Assembly (NCBI RefSeq): GCF_048007035.1
Contig: NZ_CP180355.1
Span: 124,001-188,000 of the forward strand
DNA: 64,000 nucleotides
Direction: 5' to 3'
Source: Imperialibacter sp963977595
GTDB lineage: Bacteria; Bacteroidota; Bacteroidia; Cytophagales; Cyclobacteriaceae
A program made the position numbers and the translations under genes. The notes under the pieces are model-generated. The model saw only the letters and a program-made list of their open reading frames with translations. It was not told the DNA's origin and did no database searches. Of the stretch, positions 16,737-24,650 are shown piece after piece. Numbering within the stretch: position 1 is the first letter of the stretch; each line of letters starts with the position of its first letter.

Positions 16737-16958
16737 ATGTCATTTCAAGCTTATATCGACAATATCAAAACCAAAACAGGCAAGAGCCCCGAAGATTTTA
16801 AGAAAGAGCTGGAGGATGACGGATTGCTGTCGCCTGATATGAAGGCCACTGATTTGGTTAACTGGTTGAAACAGAACTATGAACTTGGACACGGGCACTC
16901 CATGGCCATTTGGGCAGTGTTTAAATCGAAGGACTGGGTGGCTTCCCCAAAAAAATAA
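16737..16958 (+). CDS. DUF4287 domain protein
   Basis: A 73-residue protein that is almost entirely one DUF4287 domain: SFQAYIDNIKTKTGKSPEDFKKE, then DLVNWLKQNYELGHGHSMAIWAVFK. The domain is common in bacteria, often near DUF5655 or fused to it, and its function is unknown. It starts 4 bp after the nucleotidyltransferase stop, so it probably shares the transcript. Whether it belongs to the same functional module is not clear. Confidence 0.85.
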   Translation: MSFQAYIDNIKTKTGKSPEDFKKELEDDGLLSPDMKATDLVNWLKQNYELGHGHSMAIWAVFKSKDWVASPKK

Positions 16959-17067
16959 GACTTTTGGACACGCCCAACTACAGGTAGTATCTGATTGTCT
17001 GACTGTCCGATTGTCCAACTCAATTCACTTTCGCACTCCTAACTCTCCCGCTCTCCCACTTCCTTGT

Positions 17068-17092
17068 CCACCGGAGCTTTAGCGTAGGTGGG
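17068..17092. repeat. CCACC...GGTGG hairpin of the palindromic repeat family
   Basis: CCACCGGAGCTTTAGCGT continues to GGTGGG, giving arms CCACC/GGTGG and an inner GCT/AGC stem. Compared with the other copies (CCGCC/GGCGG) both arms have changed together, so pairing is kept. It abuts the stop codon of the convergent permease gene. Confidence 0.7.
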
Positions 17093-19714
17093 TCACTCAT
17101 ACCGCAAACTATCCGACGGATTAGCCGTTGCCGCCCTGAATGCTTGTAAGCCCACCATCGCAAACGCCAGCATGATAAAAAACAGGGATGGCAGAAGATA
17201 GGTCAGCACACCAGGCCTAATATGATACTCGAAGTTGGCCAGCCACTCTCCTACAGCATAGATGCTTAGGGGTACGGTCAGGGCAATAGCAATACCCACC
17301 ATCACCACAAACTGCCGACTCAGCAGCCCCAGGATGCCCTGGTTGCTGGCCCCCAGCACCTTGCGGATGCCGATCTCTTTGGTGCGACGCTGCACCTCAA
17401 TCGCTGCCAGCCCAAGCAGACCAATGCAGGAAATCATAATCGCCAGCACAGAAAATACTCTGAAAATCTTAAACATGCTGTACTCCTCTTTGTAGAGTGC
17501 ATCGATGCGGTCGTCGAGAAAGCGATAATGGAAAATGCTGGCTGGGGCTACCTCCTGCACAAAGTTTTCGAGGTAAGCGACCGTTTGCGGTACATTCTCT
17601 GCGTCGATTTCCACCAGCATATAGCCTGTCCACCATGGTTTGTACTCAATCACCAGCGGCTCCACCTCCCTGTGCAGGGAGTAGTAATGAATATCGTCGA
17701 TCATGCCGATAATCGGCCCTCGCTCATTCCTTGTCATCTGCTCGGCCATCTCTCCCACGGGGTTTTCTATCCCCCACAGGTCGGCCAGTTTTTTGTTGAT
17801 GATGTAAACACCTCCTGTGTCAGCTTTCGGCTGAAACGTACGCCCCGACAGCAGCTCAATATCCAGCGTGCTGAGAAAGCCCTCATCTACCCGCAGCACA
17901 TTGACCGAGGGGTAGTCAGCATCCGGATCCATGGAGGCCAGACGGAACCCCTCCACACTCAGTTGATCGCCCATCAGGTTCGAAGACAGGCTCACGTCCT
18001 CAATCGCTGGGTTTTGCTTCAGCCGGGCAAACAGGCTCTCCCTGTTTTCCACCAGCTGCTCTTTCATTTTGCCGTAAGTTTTCACTGCCACCACATGACT
18101 GGCAGAGAAACCCAGGTCTTTGTCACGCACAAAGTTCATTTGCTCGGTCACTGCCACGGTGCTGATGATAATGAACAGCGACAGCACAAACTGAAACACC
18201 ACGAGCCCTTTGCGGAAACCTGATACACCACTGGTGCGGGCATCCCGCTTGGCGGAAAGGGCTTTGGTTGCCGTAAAACCCGATACAACCAGCGCAGGAT
18301 ACGCCCCCGCCAGCAGGCCAATCAGCAACACAATGCCCGCCACAAAGGCCAGGTATTTCAGCTCCAGCAGTTGCACGGCCTCAATGCCTGAGCCCGCCAG
18401 GGAATTGTAAAACGGCATAGCAATGGCGCAAAGCACCAAAGCTACGAGCGCCGACAGCGCCGACGTAAGCATGCTCTCGCCAAGAAACTGCTGCAATAGC
18501 TGTCCCCGTTTGGCACCCATCACCTTGCGCATGCCTATCTCCTTGATGCGGCGCATGGAGATGGTGACGAAGATATTGACAAAGTTAACGCAGGCGATGA
18601 TAGTAATGAACACTGCCAGCGTGATGAAAATATAGATATAAGTAGCGCTGGAGTTAGGGCCCATCTCCTGAATCTTGTTTGACTCCAGGTGGATGTCGGT
18701 CAACGGCATAAGCTCATAGAAGAAATTTTCCGCCTTTACCTCTGCCATTCCTTCTTCTGTAATTTGCCTGTAGTCGATTTGAAAGTCGAGCATTTTGGTC
18801 ATGGCGCTTTCGGCTTGCTGCTGGTTGTCGAACAGCACATAGGTGTACATAACCATCCAGCCTTTGTTGCTGTACCAATCGGCATCTACCCATTTCATAA
18901 AAGTGGGCATGGAAACCAGTAGCTCGGCTTTAATATGAGAGTTGGTTGGCAGGTCTTTGATCACGCCGGTCACTTCAAACTTATCGCTCTCATTCAGTTC
19001 GATGGTTTGGCCTATCGGATTGTCTGTTCCAAACACCTTTTTCGCCAGCGACTCGGTAAGAAGAGTGGTACCAGGCCGGGTGAGGGCGCCTTCCGCAGTG
19101 CCGTTTACAAACTGATAGTCAAACATCTCGATGGCTGATTGATCGGCCAGGTACACATGCTCGACGTCAAAGAAGTCTTCGCCCACATTGAGCACAGTAA
19201 GCTCCCCACCAAAGTCTGCAAAGCGGCAAAACTCCTTCACCTCCGGCATATAGGCTTTAAAAGCTTCCCCCTGCGTGGGCGACGACTTGGCCCAGGTGGT
19301 GGCGGCCAGGCGGTAGATATTGTCATGTTTTGGAAAAGCCTTTTCGTAGCTCAGTTCCTTGTCTACATGCAGGAAGATCATGAGGCTGACGGCGATACCG
19401 ACAGACAATCCGACAATATTGGCCATGGTATACAGCTTCTGCCTGGCCATGTTGCGGCCAGCGATTTTGAGGTAATGGGCGATCATAGTCGTTTGATTAG
19501 TCTTTATTTGAGTTTTCCTTATTCGTGCGTTGTACATCCTCAGGAACATTAGTCCATTGGCCACATAAAGCCAGCGTGCCTTCCAAAGTCCCTTGTCCTC
19601 CACCCAGCGGTCGAACAGCTCAAGCAAATCGCCACGGATCTCGTTGGCGTATTCCCCACTGCAATACCAGTCGAGCAGGCGATTGATCCATTGAGGTGGT
19701 TGTTGTTGTTTCAT
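17093..19714 (-). CDS. FtsX/MacB-type ABC transporter permease with prefix domain
   Basis: An 873-residue inner-membrane permease. Residues 1-75 form the prefix domain seen in PadR-linked Bacteroidota permeases (PPQWINRLLDWYCSGEY, IRGDLLELFDRW). Then come two MacB periplasmic-core plus FtsX halves: first helix at about 97-118 (MANIVGLSVGIAVSLMIFL), GMRKVMGAKRGQLLQQFLGES at about 395, and GIRKVLGASNQGILGLLSRQF at about 780, with four pairs of helices in all. No ATPase gene is adjacent; the ATPase partner is usually encoded elsewhere. Such transporters move peptides, lipoproteins or antibiotics or act as mechanotransmission machines. A PadR regulator lies upstream on the same strand. Confidence 0.92.
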   Translation of the reverse strand: MKQQQPPQWINRLLDWYCSGEYANEIRGDLLELFDRWVEDKGLWKARWLYVANGLMFLRMYNARIRKTQIKTNQTTMIAHYLKIAGRNMARQKLYTMANIVGLSVGIAVSLMIFLHVDKELSYEKAFPKHDNIYRLAATTWAKSSPTQGEAFKAYMPEVKEFCRFADFGGELTVLNVGEDFFDVEHVYLADQSAIEMFDYQFVNGTAEGALTRPGTTLLTESLAKKVFGTDNPIGQTIELNESDKFEVTGVIKDLPTNSHIKAELLVSMPTFMKWVDADWYSNKGWMVMYTYVLFDNQQQAESAMTKMLDFQIDYRQITEEGMAEVKAENFFYELMPLTDIHLESNKIQEMGPNSSATYIYIFITLAVFITIIACVNFVNIFVTISMRRIKEIGMRKVMGAKRGQLLQQFLGESMLTSALSALVALVLCAIAMPFYNSLAGSGIEAVQLLELKYLAFVAGIVLLIGLLAGAYPALVVSGFTATKALSAKRDARTSGVSGFRKGLVVFQFVLSLFIIISTVAVTEQMNFVRDKDLGFSASHVVAVKTYGKMKEQLVENRESLFARLKQNPAIEDVSLSSNLMGDQLSVEGFRLASMDPDADYPSVNVLRVDEGFLSTLDIELLSGRTFQPKADTGGVYIINKKLADLWGIENPVGEMAEQMTRNERGPIIGMIDDIHYYSLHREVEPLVIEYKPWWTGYMLVEIDAENVPQTVAYLENFVQEVAPASIFHYRFLDDRIDALYKEEYSMFKIFRVFSVLAIMISCIGLLGLAAIEVQRRTKEIGIRKVLGASNQGILGLLSRQFVVMVGIAIALTVPLSIYAVGEWLANFEYHIRPGVLTYLLPSLFFIMLAFAMVGLQAFRAATANPSDSLRYE

Positions 19715-19862
19715 GTTTTATATTTTCCCGCAGGCTCATTTTTTTGTCTCGCAAATCCCCGTGAGGGGGAAGCACTAAGGCGCAAAGTCTTCAGTCTCGT
19801 TTACTTTACTGCGTTAGAGACTCTCTGACTGTCCGACAGTCCGACTTTCTCTTGTAACCAAT

Positions 19863-20353
19863 TTTGTTCCCGGCTTTGTCTTCATGCCGGGCTTTTACGC
19901 ATCTCAAGGATGGGCTTCACCGCCATCCTTCTTTTATTGCGCCCCCTCAGGGGTGCCCGGCTCAGGACTTGAAATCAGGTAACGGATCGGCTACCCCGTA
20001 CAAGGCGGTCGACACCAGGTTCGTTAGGTGTCGGCACGGCCAGCTAGCCACCTTGAAAAAGCCGTCAGACACCGGGTGTTACCGTTATCGTCTCCTTGCC
20101 TTCACTATTTCCAACTCTTTGTTCCCGGCTGTGTCTTCACGCCGGGCTTCACACTTCTCAAGGATGGGGCTTCACCGCCATCCTTCTTTTATTGCGCCCC
20201 CTCAGGACTTGAAATCAGGTATCGGATCGGCTACCCCGTAAAGGTGGACCAGGTTCGTTAGGTGTCGGCACGGCCAACTAGCCACCCTGAAAGAGCCGTC
20301 AGACGCCGGATGGTTGCCGTTATCGTCTCCTTGCCTTCACTATTTCCAACTCC
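19863..20353. repeat. Tandem duplication of a ~240-bp intergenic unit
   Basis: Unit A (19863-20117) and unit B (20118-20353) both run from TTTGTTCCCGGC through ATCCTTCTTTTATTGCGCCC, GGATCGGCTACCCCGTA, the 49-bp structured repeat (20027-20075 and 20261-20309) and CTTCACTATTTCCAACTC. B has internal deletions relative to A (for example after GCGCCCCCTCAGG). The two are directly adjacent. No gene is present; open frames across the unit are products of the repeat. Confidence 0.8.
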
Positions 20354-20466
20354 TCAAGGTGGGTCTTCATCGCCACAAAGGCACGAAGCCACCAAGGATG
20401 CACAATATTCCTCACCCGCCGAAGCTTTAGCGTAGGCGGGTCGTCCGCCGAAGCCTCTGGCGTAGA
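20335..20466. repeat. Composite intergenic repeat, second copy
   Basis: It has the same module order as 15731-15868: CTTCACTATTTCCAACTCCT, the CTTCATCGCCACAAAGGCA block (20365-20406), then a perfect 26-bp hairpin unit (20415-20440, CCCGCC...GGCGGG) and a decayed one (20445-20466), whose inner stem has changed to GCC/GGC but which has lost its outer right arm. Confidence 0.7.
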
Positions 20467-20536
20467 CTTCACTTCCCTCTCCCGTCTTCAAACTTCCGTC
20501 TCCTCACTTAGGTCTCCCGTCTCCTAACTTACTTAC

Positions 20537-20886
20537 CACTCTCAACTTCTTCTTCTATCAACCCGGCGGCTGACAGCTGCCTGCCCACTTGTCATCCCAG
20601 CCGTACCGACGCCTGCGCTACTATCTCCCGTCTTCCTTGCCCGCCGAAGCTTTAGCGTAGTCGGGCACTCTCCCTCCCTTCACTTCTGTCTCCCGTCTTC
20701 GGACTTCTGTCTTCAAACTTCCATCTGTTCACCCTCTTACTGCCTACCATTCCCCCCACTCTCAACTTCTACTTCTATCAACCCGGCGGCTGACGGCTCC
20801 CCTCACACATGCCATCCCTGCCGTACCGACGCCTGCGCAGCTATCTCCCGTCTTCCTTGCCCGCCGAAGCTTTAGCGTAGGCGGGC
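20537..20886. repeat. Direct repeat (130 bp, spaced 220 bp) ending in hairpin units
   Basis: Copies at 20537-20666 and 20757-20886 share CACTCTCAACTTCT, CTATCAACCCGGCGGCTGAC, GCCGTACCGACGCCTGCGC and ATCTCCCGTCTTCCTTGCCC, and both end in the palindromic unit (20639-20666 and 20859-20886, arms GCCCGCC/GGCGGGC in the second). The DNA between them is strongly pyrimidine-rich on the plus strand. Together with the blocks before it this fills the whole gap between the permease and its PadR regulator. Confidence 0.75.
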
Positions 20887-20932
20887 CGTCCCTTCACTCT
20901 CTTACTATTTACCGATTACTACATACTGTTTT

Positions 20933-21265
20933 CTACTTCCCCTCCCAAATCACCCTCGGAATATCCTGCCACATCCCATTTCTCAACTCCCGAGCCTCGT
21001 TGATTACGTTTTTGCCATACGCTGTTAATTCGAAAAGTCTCTTGGTACGCCCTCCTCTTTCCTCAGTGGCTCCGCCCATTTCAGATTGCAGGAAACCTTT
21101 CTCTTCCAGCCTGATGAGCGTGGAGTGCACGGTGCTGATGGTGGCTGACCGGCCTGTACGGTTTTCTATTTCATCTTTGATAGAAAGCCCATAGGCCTCA
21201 GGGTACAACACCCCTACCGCCAGCAGGCAGAGCTCTTCAAATTCTCCTATGGAAGTTCCTTTCAT
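20933..21265 (-). CDS. PadR family transcriptional regulator
   Basis: A 110-residue winged-helix regulator of the PadR family: MKGTSIGEFEELCLLAVGVL opens helix 1, GLSIKDEIENRTGRSATISTVHSTLIRLEEKGFL is the recognition-helix region, and GGRTKRLFELTAYGKNVINEAREL is the wing and C-terminal helix. The start at MKGT fits family length; nine upstream codons are open but not conserved in type. Regulators of this kind usually sit directly before a prefix-domain FtsX permease and repress it; here the permease is the next gene on the same strand but 1.2 kb of repeats intervenes. Confidence 0.9.
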   Translation of the reverse strand: MKGTSIGEFEELCLLAVGVLYPEAYGLSIKDEIENRTGRSATISTVHSTLIRLEEKGFLQSEMGGATEERGGRTKRLFELTAYGKNVINEARELRNGMWQDIPRVIWEGK

Positions 21266-21922
21266 GTGTATAAATCGGTTTTCAATGGTCACATGGAATA
21301 GCCAGTACCGTCTCCGAATGATATTTCGATTGGTTTAGGGCATTATTCCTTTCGTTCGGGTATGGTATTCCTTGTGGCTATTTAATGACAATGGTTTACG
21401 GGTAAAGGGAATATTAGATTCGGTTTTGCCGATGTAATATTAAGAAAGTCTTTTAAATATTCACGGGATACGATTCTTCTTTACAAAAGTTGTACATCTC
21501 TTCGACACATACCGAAGGATGCGACTGTTGATAAGATCGAGTTGTGGATAACTTAACAAATCTATTTACTGTAGTCAAAATCTCTTTGAACGTCACGGTC
21601 AACGTAATGCTCACATGATAGTCGTGGTGGATTAGTTACTAAATCAAAGGCCGTTGTCACATAACTTGAACCACTGCGTTAACTAATGGCTGGTTCCTGT
21701 GATTTCACGCAGGGTAAGACTCACTCTTCTTTTAAATGGAGACAATTGATCTCGTACGGTGTGTAGGTGCCGCCGGGACAGGACAAATAAAATATCGTTT
21801 ATGTGAACAACGCATGATACACAAGGTATTTCACGCAATTGCTATTTTATCTATATTTCTAAATCGTTAGCCTTTTTTCTGGGTTTCGTTCCAAAAAAAT
21901 AGAATTCTAATATTGATAAATT
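21266..21922. other. AT-rich intergenic stretch without a recognisable gene
   Basis: No open frame with coding character is visible on either strand. The stretch begins with a CATGTG...CACATG pair around the PadR start, which could be an autoregulatory site. It contains one perfect DnaA-box sequence (TGTGGATAA at 21544-21552). A weak promoter-like TATATTTC at 21852-21859 precedes the next gene. Base composition shifts towards A/T from here on. Confidence 0.5.
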
Positions 21923-22429
21923 ATGAATGCGATTGTTTCCTTCTGCAGAATCGTAGTCTACTCATTCCTTTTTATAGTAGCATACTCGGTGTTTTTGATA
22001 TTGCTTGAAAAGCTGATCGAAAGGTCGAGGATAATTTCTGACAGTTGGTACGTCGGTTCACTTGAAGAGAAGGGATTTCAAGAAGTGGATGACCTATTTA
22101 AGACTCAAATGCCAAAATTCTTCAAGGATATTCACAATGAGATCAAACGTGATAGATCAAAGCATCAAGAAAGCTTTGAGGCATCTCCGCCGTTGGCTGA
22201 GAAATGTGGCATATGGCAGCATCCTAACCGAAAAGGCAGTTCCTATATTAACTATGAGGTCGGATCCGTAGTAAATATTGACAGCCTGAAACCACAAGAC
22301 ATTGACATAGCAAGTAAGCTCCATAGAGTATTAACTAGATGGGTGAAAGACAATACAATATGTGATCTGAATAGCTATTCAAGAATGATATTTTCAAAAA
22401 TTGGAGATAATTCTTTTCGAATTTGGTAG
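21923..22429 (+). CDS. N-terminal part of a split membrane sensor-like protein
   Basis: A 168-residue protein with one membrane helix (about 8-30, IVVYSFLFIVAYSVFLILLEKL) followed by a predicted extracytoplasmic region (SLEEKGFQEVDDLFKTQ through SYSRMIFSKIGDNSFRIW). I do not recognise it. The frame stops in TAG just as the next frame, shifted by -1 and overlapping by 7 bp, continues with sequence that reads as the second half of the same extracytoplasmic domain and then another membrane helix. The pair is best read as one two-TM protein broken by a frameshift, although two coupled genes cannot be excluded. Codon use is AT-rich, unlike the neighbours. Confidence 0.6.
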   Translation: MNAIVSFCRIVVYSFLFIVAYSVFLILLEKLIERSRIISDSWYVGSLEEKGFQEVDDLFKTQMPKFFKDIHNEIKRDRSKHQESFEASPPLAEKCGIWQHPNRKGSSYINYEVGSVVNIDSLKPQDIDIASKLHRVLTRWVKDNTICDLNSYSRMIFSKIGDNSFRIW

Positions 22430-23925
22430 CTCATAGAATTTACCTTGCAAATAGAAACTCATTGTTTTTGTATATTTATCCTGGAGAAAACGCTAGCCTA
22501 AATGAAGATTTAGGAGGCCAGAAGATCGTTTCGAGAGAGTGGTTTAAAGCATCTGCCAAAGATAGCAATACAGCAAGATCATTTGTTACTGAAAATTCTG
22601 ACTTCGGCTTGACTTATGCCTATTCTGACATCGACGCAAAGAATAAGACTAACCTAATACGAACTTTTTTTTATAATTTCCAAAGTGAAGGCATTCCCTA
22701 TACGCTATGCCTTGATCTCTTTATCGACGTGCCCAAAAGGCATTCTTTTTTGGGTATATACTTTCCGGTGCTTGGTTCCATATACACAGATTCGGCTGTA
22801 CTTGCCGGACTTAGCACTGTAATCTTGTTTCTAGCAATCAGAGTCTTTTTTAACAAGAAAATAAATCGTCTTATCAACTCTTTAAATCATGCAGCGGAAC
22901 CAAACGCTAGAGTTGCTCTATTTGATCGCCAGGAAAGATTATTAATCAGTAATTCCTCCGACGTCAGCAAGGAAAGTAAATTTGAGGTCTCCGATGTCGA
23001 TTCCATTCAATTCGGTGCTGAACTAAACCTTCGCTGGAATATCGTTAGAGTTGGGTACGGGCGAAACATTGCTAGAATGTTGTCAAAAAAAAGTGAGTTA
23101 AAAAAGAATTTTAACTTGTCGCTATCCAGTAACAAAATGTTGAGAGCAATTGATGTTTGGCTCATTTGGGGGTGGAGCAGTACAAAAAAAACACTGTTAG
23201 GGATTGAAGAAGTGAGATGGCAAAATACTGTTTATAAGAAGGAGGATATCGTAACTGAAACTGTTTGGCGACATAGCGAGATTACTATTTGGGAATATAA
23301 CTTATATCTAAACGACTTGAGGAGCAAAATCCTCTCTACTGATCGAAAAAACATACGATCAATCGTGGACGCAGAATTACAATTCGAGAGCACACCAAAG
23401 CTAATTGATAATTTTCTGAGCAAGTTTCCACATTTAAATCGCAACCTCTTAACCCGCAAAATTCTTTTTGAAGATTTCGATAGCTTCAGCCAAGTATATG
23501 ATCTTGGAAAAACATTTGCAGTTTGCAGCGAACATTATATTCAACTACTAATTAATCAAGATAAGGTTAAACTTATCTTTCAAAAGGAGGTGAACAAAAG
23601 AATATTTATTGAAAACGAAAAAGGAAATTTTTCAAACTTGTTCAAGAATATAAAAGAAGAAGATAAAGAAAAAGTATTAGCAAACCTTTCAATATTGAAA
23701 TACGATCCACAAGGCTCAAGCAGCTATTTAAGAAATGATTTTGCTTTAATTAAATCTGAGAATAATGAGACTGTATGTGTGATTTATAACTACGACGATC
23801 TTACGGACGATGCTGGTTGGCTAAGTTGGAGAACTGTAGACATTAACTACTATGAGCAACTTTATGACGCCATTACAAATTCTGGAACTTGTTATTCATA
23901 CAGTGTATACAAAGGAATGGGGTAA
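22423..23925 (+). CDS. C-terminal part of a split membrane sensor-like protein
   Basis: About 500 residues with no good start codon (TTG at 22423 is the first). The frame begins inside a presumed sensor domain (RIYLANRNSLFLYIYPGE, REWFKASAKDSNTARSF, GIPYTLCLDLFIDVP), which is reminiscent of Cache-type domains. It then has a membrane helix at about 127-147 (VLAGLSTVILFLAIRVFF) and about 350 cytoplasmic residues of unknown fold (for example MLRAIDVWLIWGWSSTKK and VCVIYNYDDLTDDAGWLSW). No kinase, cyclase or methyl-accepting signature is seen. It belongs with the preceding frame; together they would make a two-TM receptor of about 665 residues. Codon use is AT-rich, suggesting acquisition by transfer. 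Confidence 0.6.
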   Translation: MVAHRIYLANRNSLFLYIYPGENASLNEDLGGQKIVSREWFKASAKDSNTARSFVTENSDFGLTYAYSDIDAKNKTNLIRTFFYNFQSEGIPYTLCLDLFIDVPKRHSFLGIYFPVLGSIYTDSAVLAGLSTVILFLAIRVFFNKKINRLINSLNHAAEPNARVALFDRQERLLISNSSDVSKESKFEVSDVDSIQFGAELNLRWNIVRVGYGRNIARMLSKKSELKKNFNLSLSSNKMLRAIDVWLIWGWSSTKKTLLGIEEVRWQNTVYKKEDIVTETVWRHSEITIWEYNLYLNDLRSKILSTDRKNIRSIVDAELQFESTPKLIDNFLSKFPHLNRNLLTRKILFEDFDSFSQVYDLGKTFAVCSEHYIQLLINQDKVKLIFQKEVNKRIFIENEKGNFSNLFKNIKEEDKEKVLANLSILKYDPQGSSSYLRNDFALIKSENNETVCVIYNYDDLTDDAGWLSWRTVDINYYEQLYDAITNSGTCYSYSVYKGMG

Positions 23926-24044
23926 GCTAAAAAAGATTACATCACTCTTCGACCTCTTACTCAGCGAGTATAAAGTTCTGGCAATGGTTAATCTTAAATC
24001 CAGCAGTATATTGACTACAATAACTACTCCGGAAAATCAGCCTT

Positions 24045-24461
24045 GTGTTAATTGAAATCATTATCCTCGTTGTTTCATTCGCTGTTTTGGCGGGAGGAGC
24101 CGTCTGTTTGCAGAAGGTGCACTACCTGTTGAACAACGGAAAAAAGGCTGAAGCAACTATAGTGGGTAACCACTTTGAGTCTACCAGGCAGGGTGGCGTG
24201 TATTATCCTATCGTGAAATTCTTGACGGACAAGCAAGAGTGGATCACGCAGCAATTGAGCGTTGGCTTCAAGCCCAAAAGGGCTGAAGGTGGCAAAGTGG
24301 ATATTATTTATGACCCAGACGATCTTGGCAATGTTGAAATCGATTCAACGATTATGCTCGAGTTTTTACCCAGGCTTCTCGTTGTCATTGGCTTGTGTGG
24401 CGTTATTTTTGGAGTTTTAGAGATATTGGATGTCACTGAGCTACTTAAAAGTGTTCATTAA
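24045..24461 (+). CDS. DUF3592 membrane protein
   Basis: A 138-residue protein with N-terminal (about 3-24) and C-terminal (about 107-130) membrane helices around a small extracytoplasmic domain: KKAEATIVGNHFESTRQGGVYYPIVKF and RAEGGKVDIIYDPDDLGNVEI are the DUF3592 signature. Function is unknown; members occur across bacteria, often near immunity or envelope genes. The only in-frame start is a GTG at 24045. It lies 120 bp after the split sensor-like gene, at the edge of the AT-rich island, but its own codon use is closer to that of the chromosome. Confidence 0.8.
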   Translation: MLIEIIILVVSFAVLAGGAVCLQKVHYLLNNGKKAEATIVGNHFESTRQGGVYYPIVKFLTDKQEWITQQLSVGFKPKRAEGGKVDIIYDPDDLGNVEIDSTIMLEFLPRLLVVIGLCGVIFGVLEILDVTELLKSVH

Positions 24462-24572
24462 AACCCACAACTCACTCCTCGACATGTTCCGAATAGCACC
24501 GCTTAGCGGGAAAGCCGAAGTCGGAATAATGATGTATTCAAATCCAGCGTTATATCGAACAGCATAACCGCC

Positions 24573-24595
24573 CTTCGGAATTTGCAACTCCGAAG
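24573..24595. other. Hairpin in the 24462-24650 gap
   Basis: CTTCGGA (24573-24579) and TCCGAAG (24589-24595) form a 7-bp stem, surrounded by further CCCTTCG/CGAAGGG complementarity. There is no T-run, so it is not a standard terminator. It lies between the convergent DUF3592 and cupin genes. Nothing else is seen in the gap. Confidence 0.35.
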
Positions 24596-24650
24596 CCCTA
24601 TCGAAGGGTTTGTGACCCGATAAAAAACTTTTCGGAGAGACCCCTCCCCA

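Noticed and set aside
17528..18223. 231-codon open frame antisense to the permease gene
   Set aside because: It is a shadow of the permease coding strand, with no family features and no promoter.
19863..20261. Open frames of 77-125 codons in the repeat block
   Set aside because: Their sequence repeats with the DNA units and has no homology or start context; they are by-products of GC-rich repeats.
19863..20886. Possible CRISPR array
   Set aside because: Repeats are two-copy, long and imperfect, without short regular spacers or cas genes.
21544..21552. Perfect DnaA-box sequence (TGTGGATAA)
   Set aside because: It is a single site without clustered boxes, AT-rich unwinding repeats or dnaA/dnaN neighbours, so it is not evidence for an origin.
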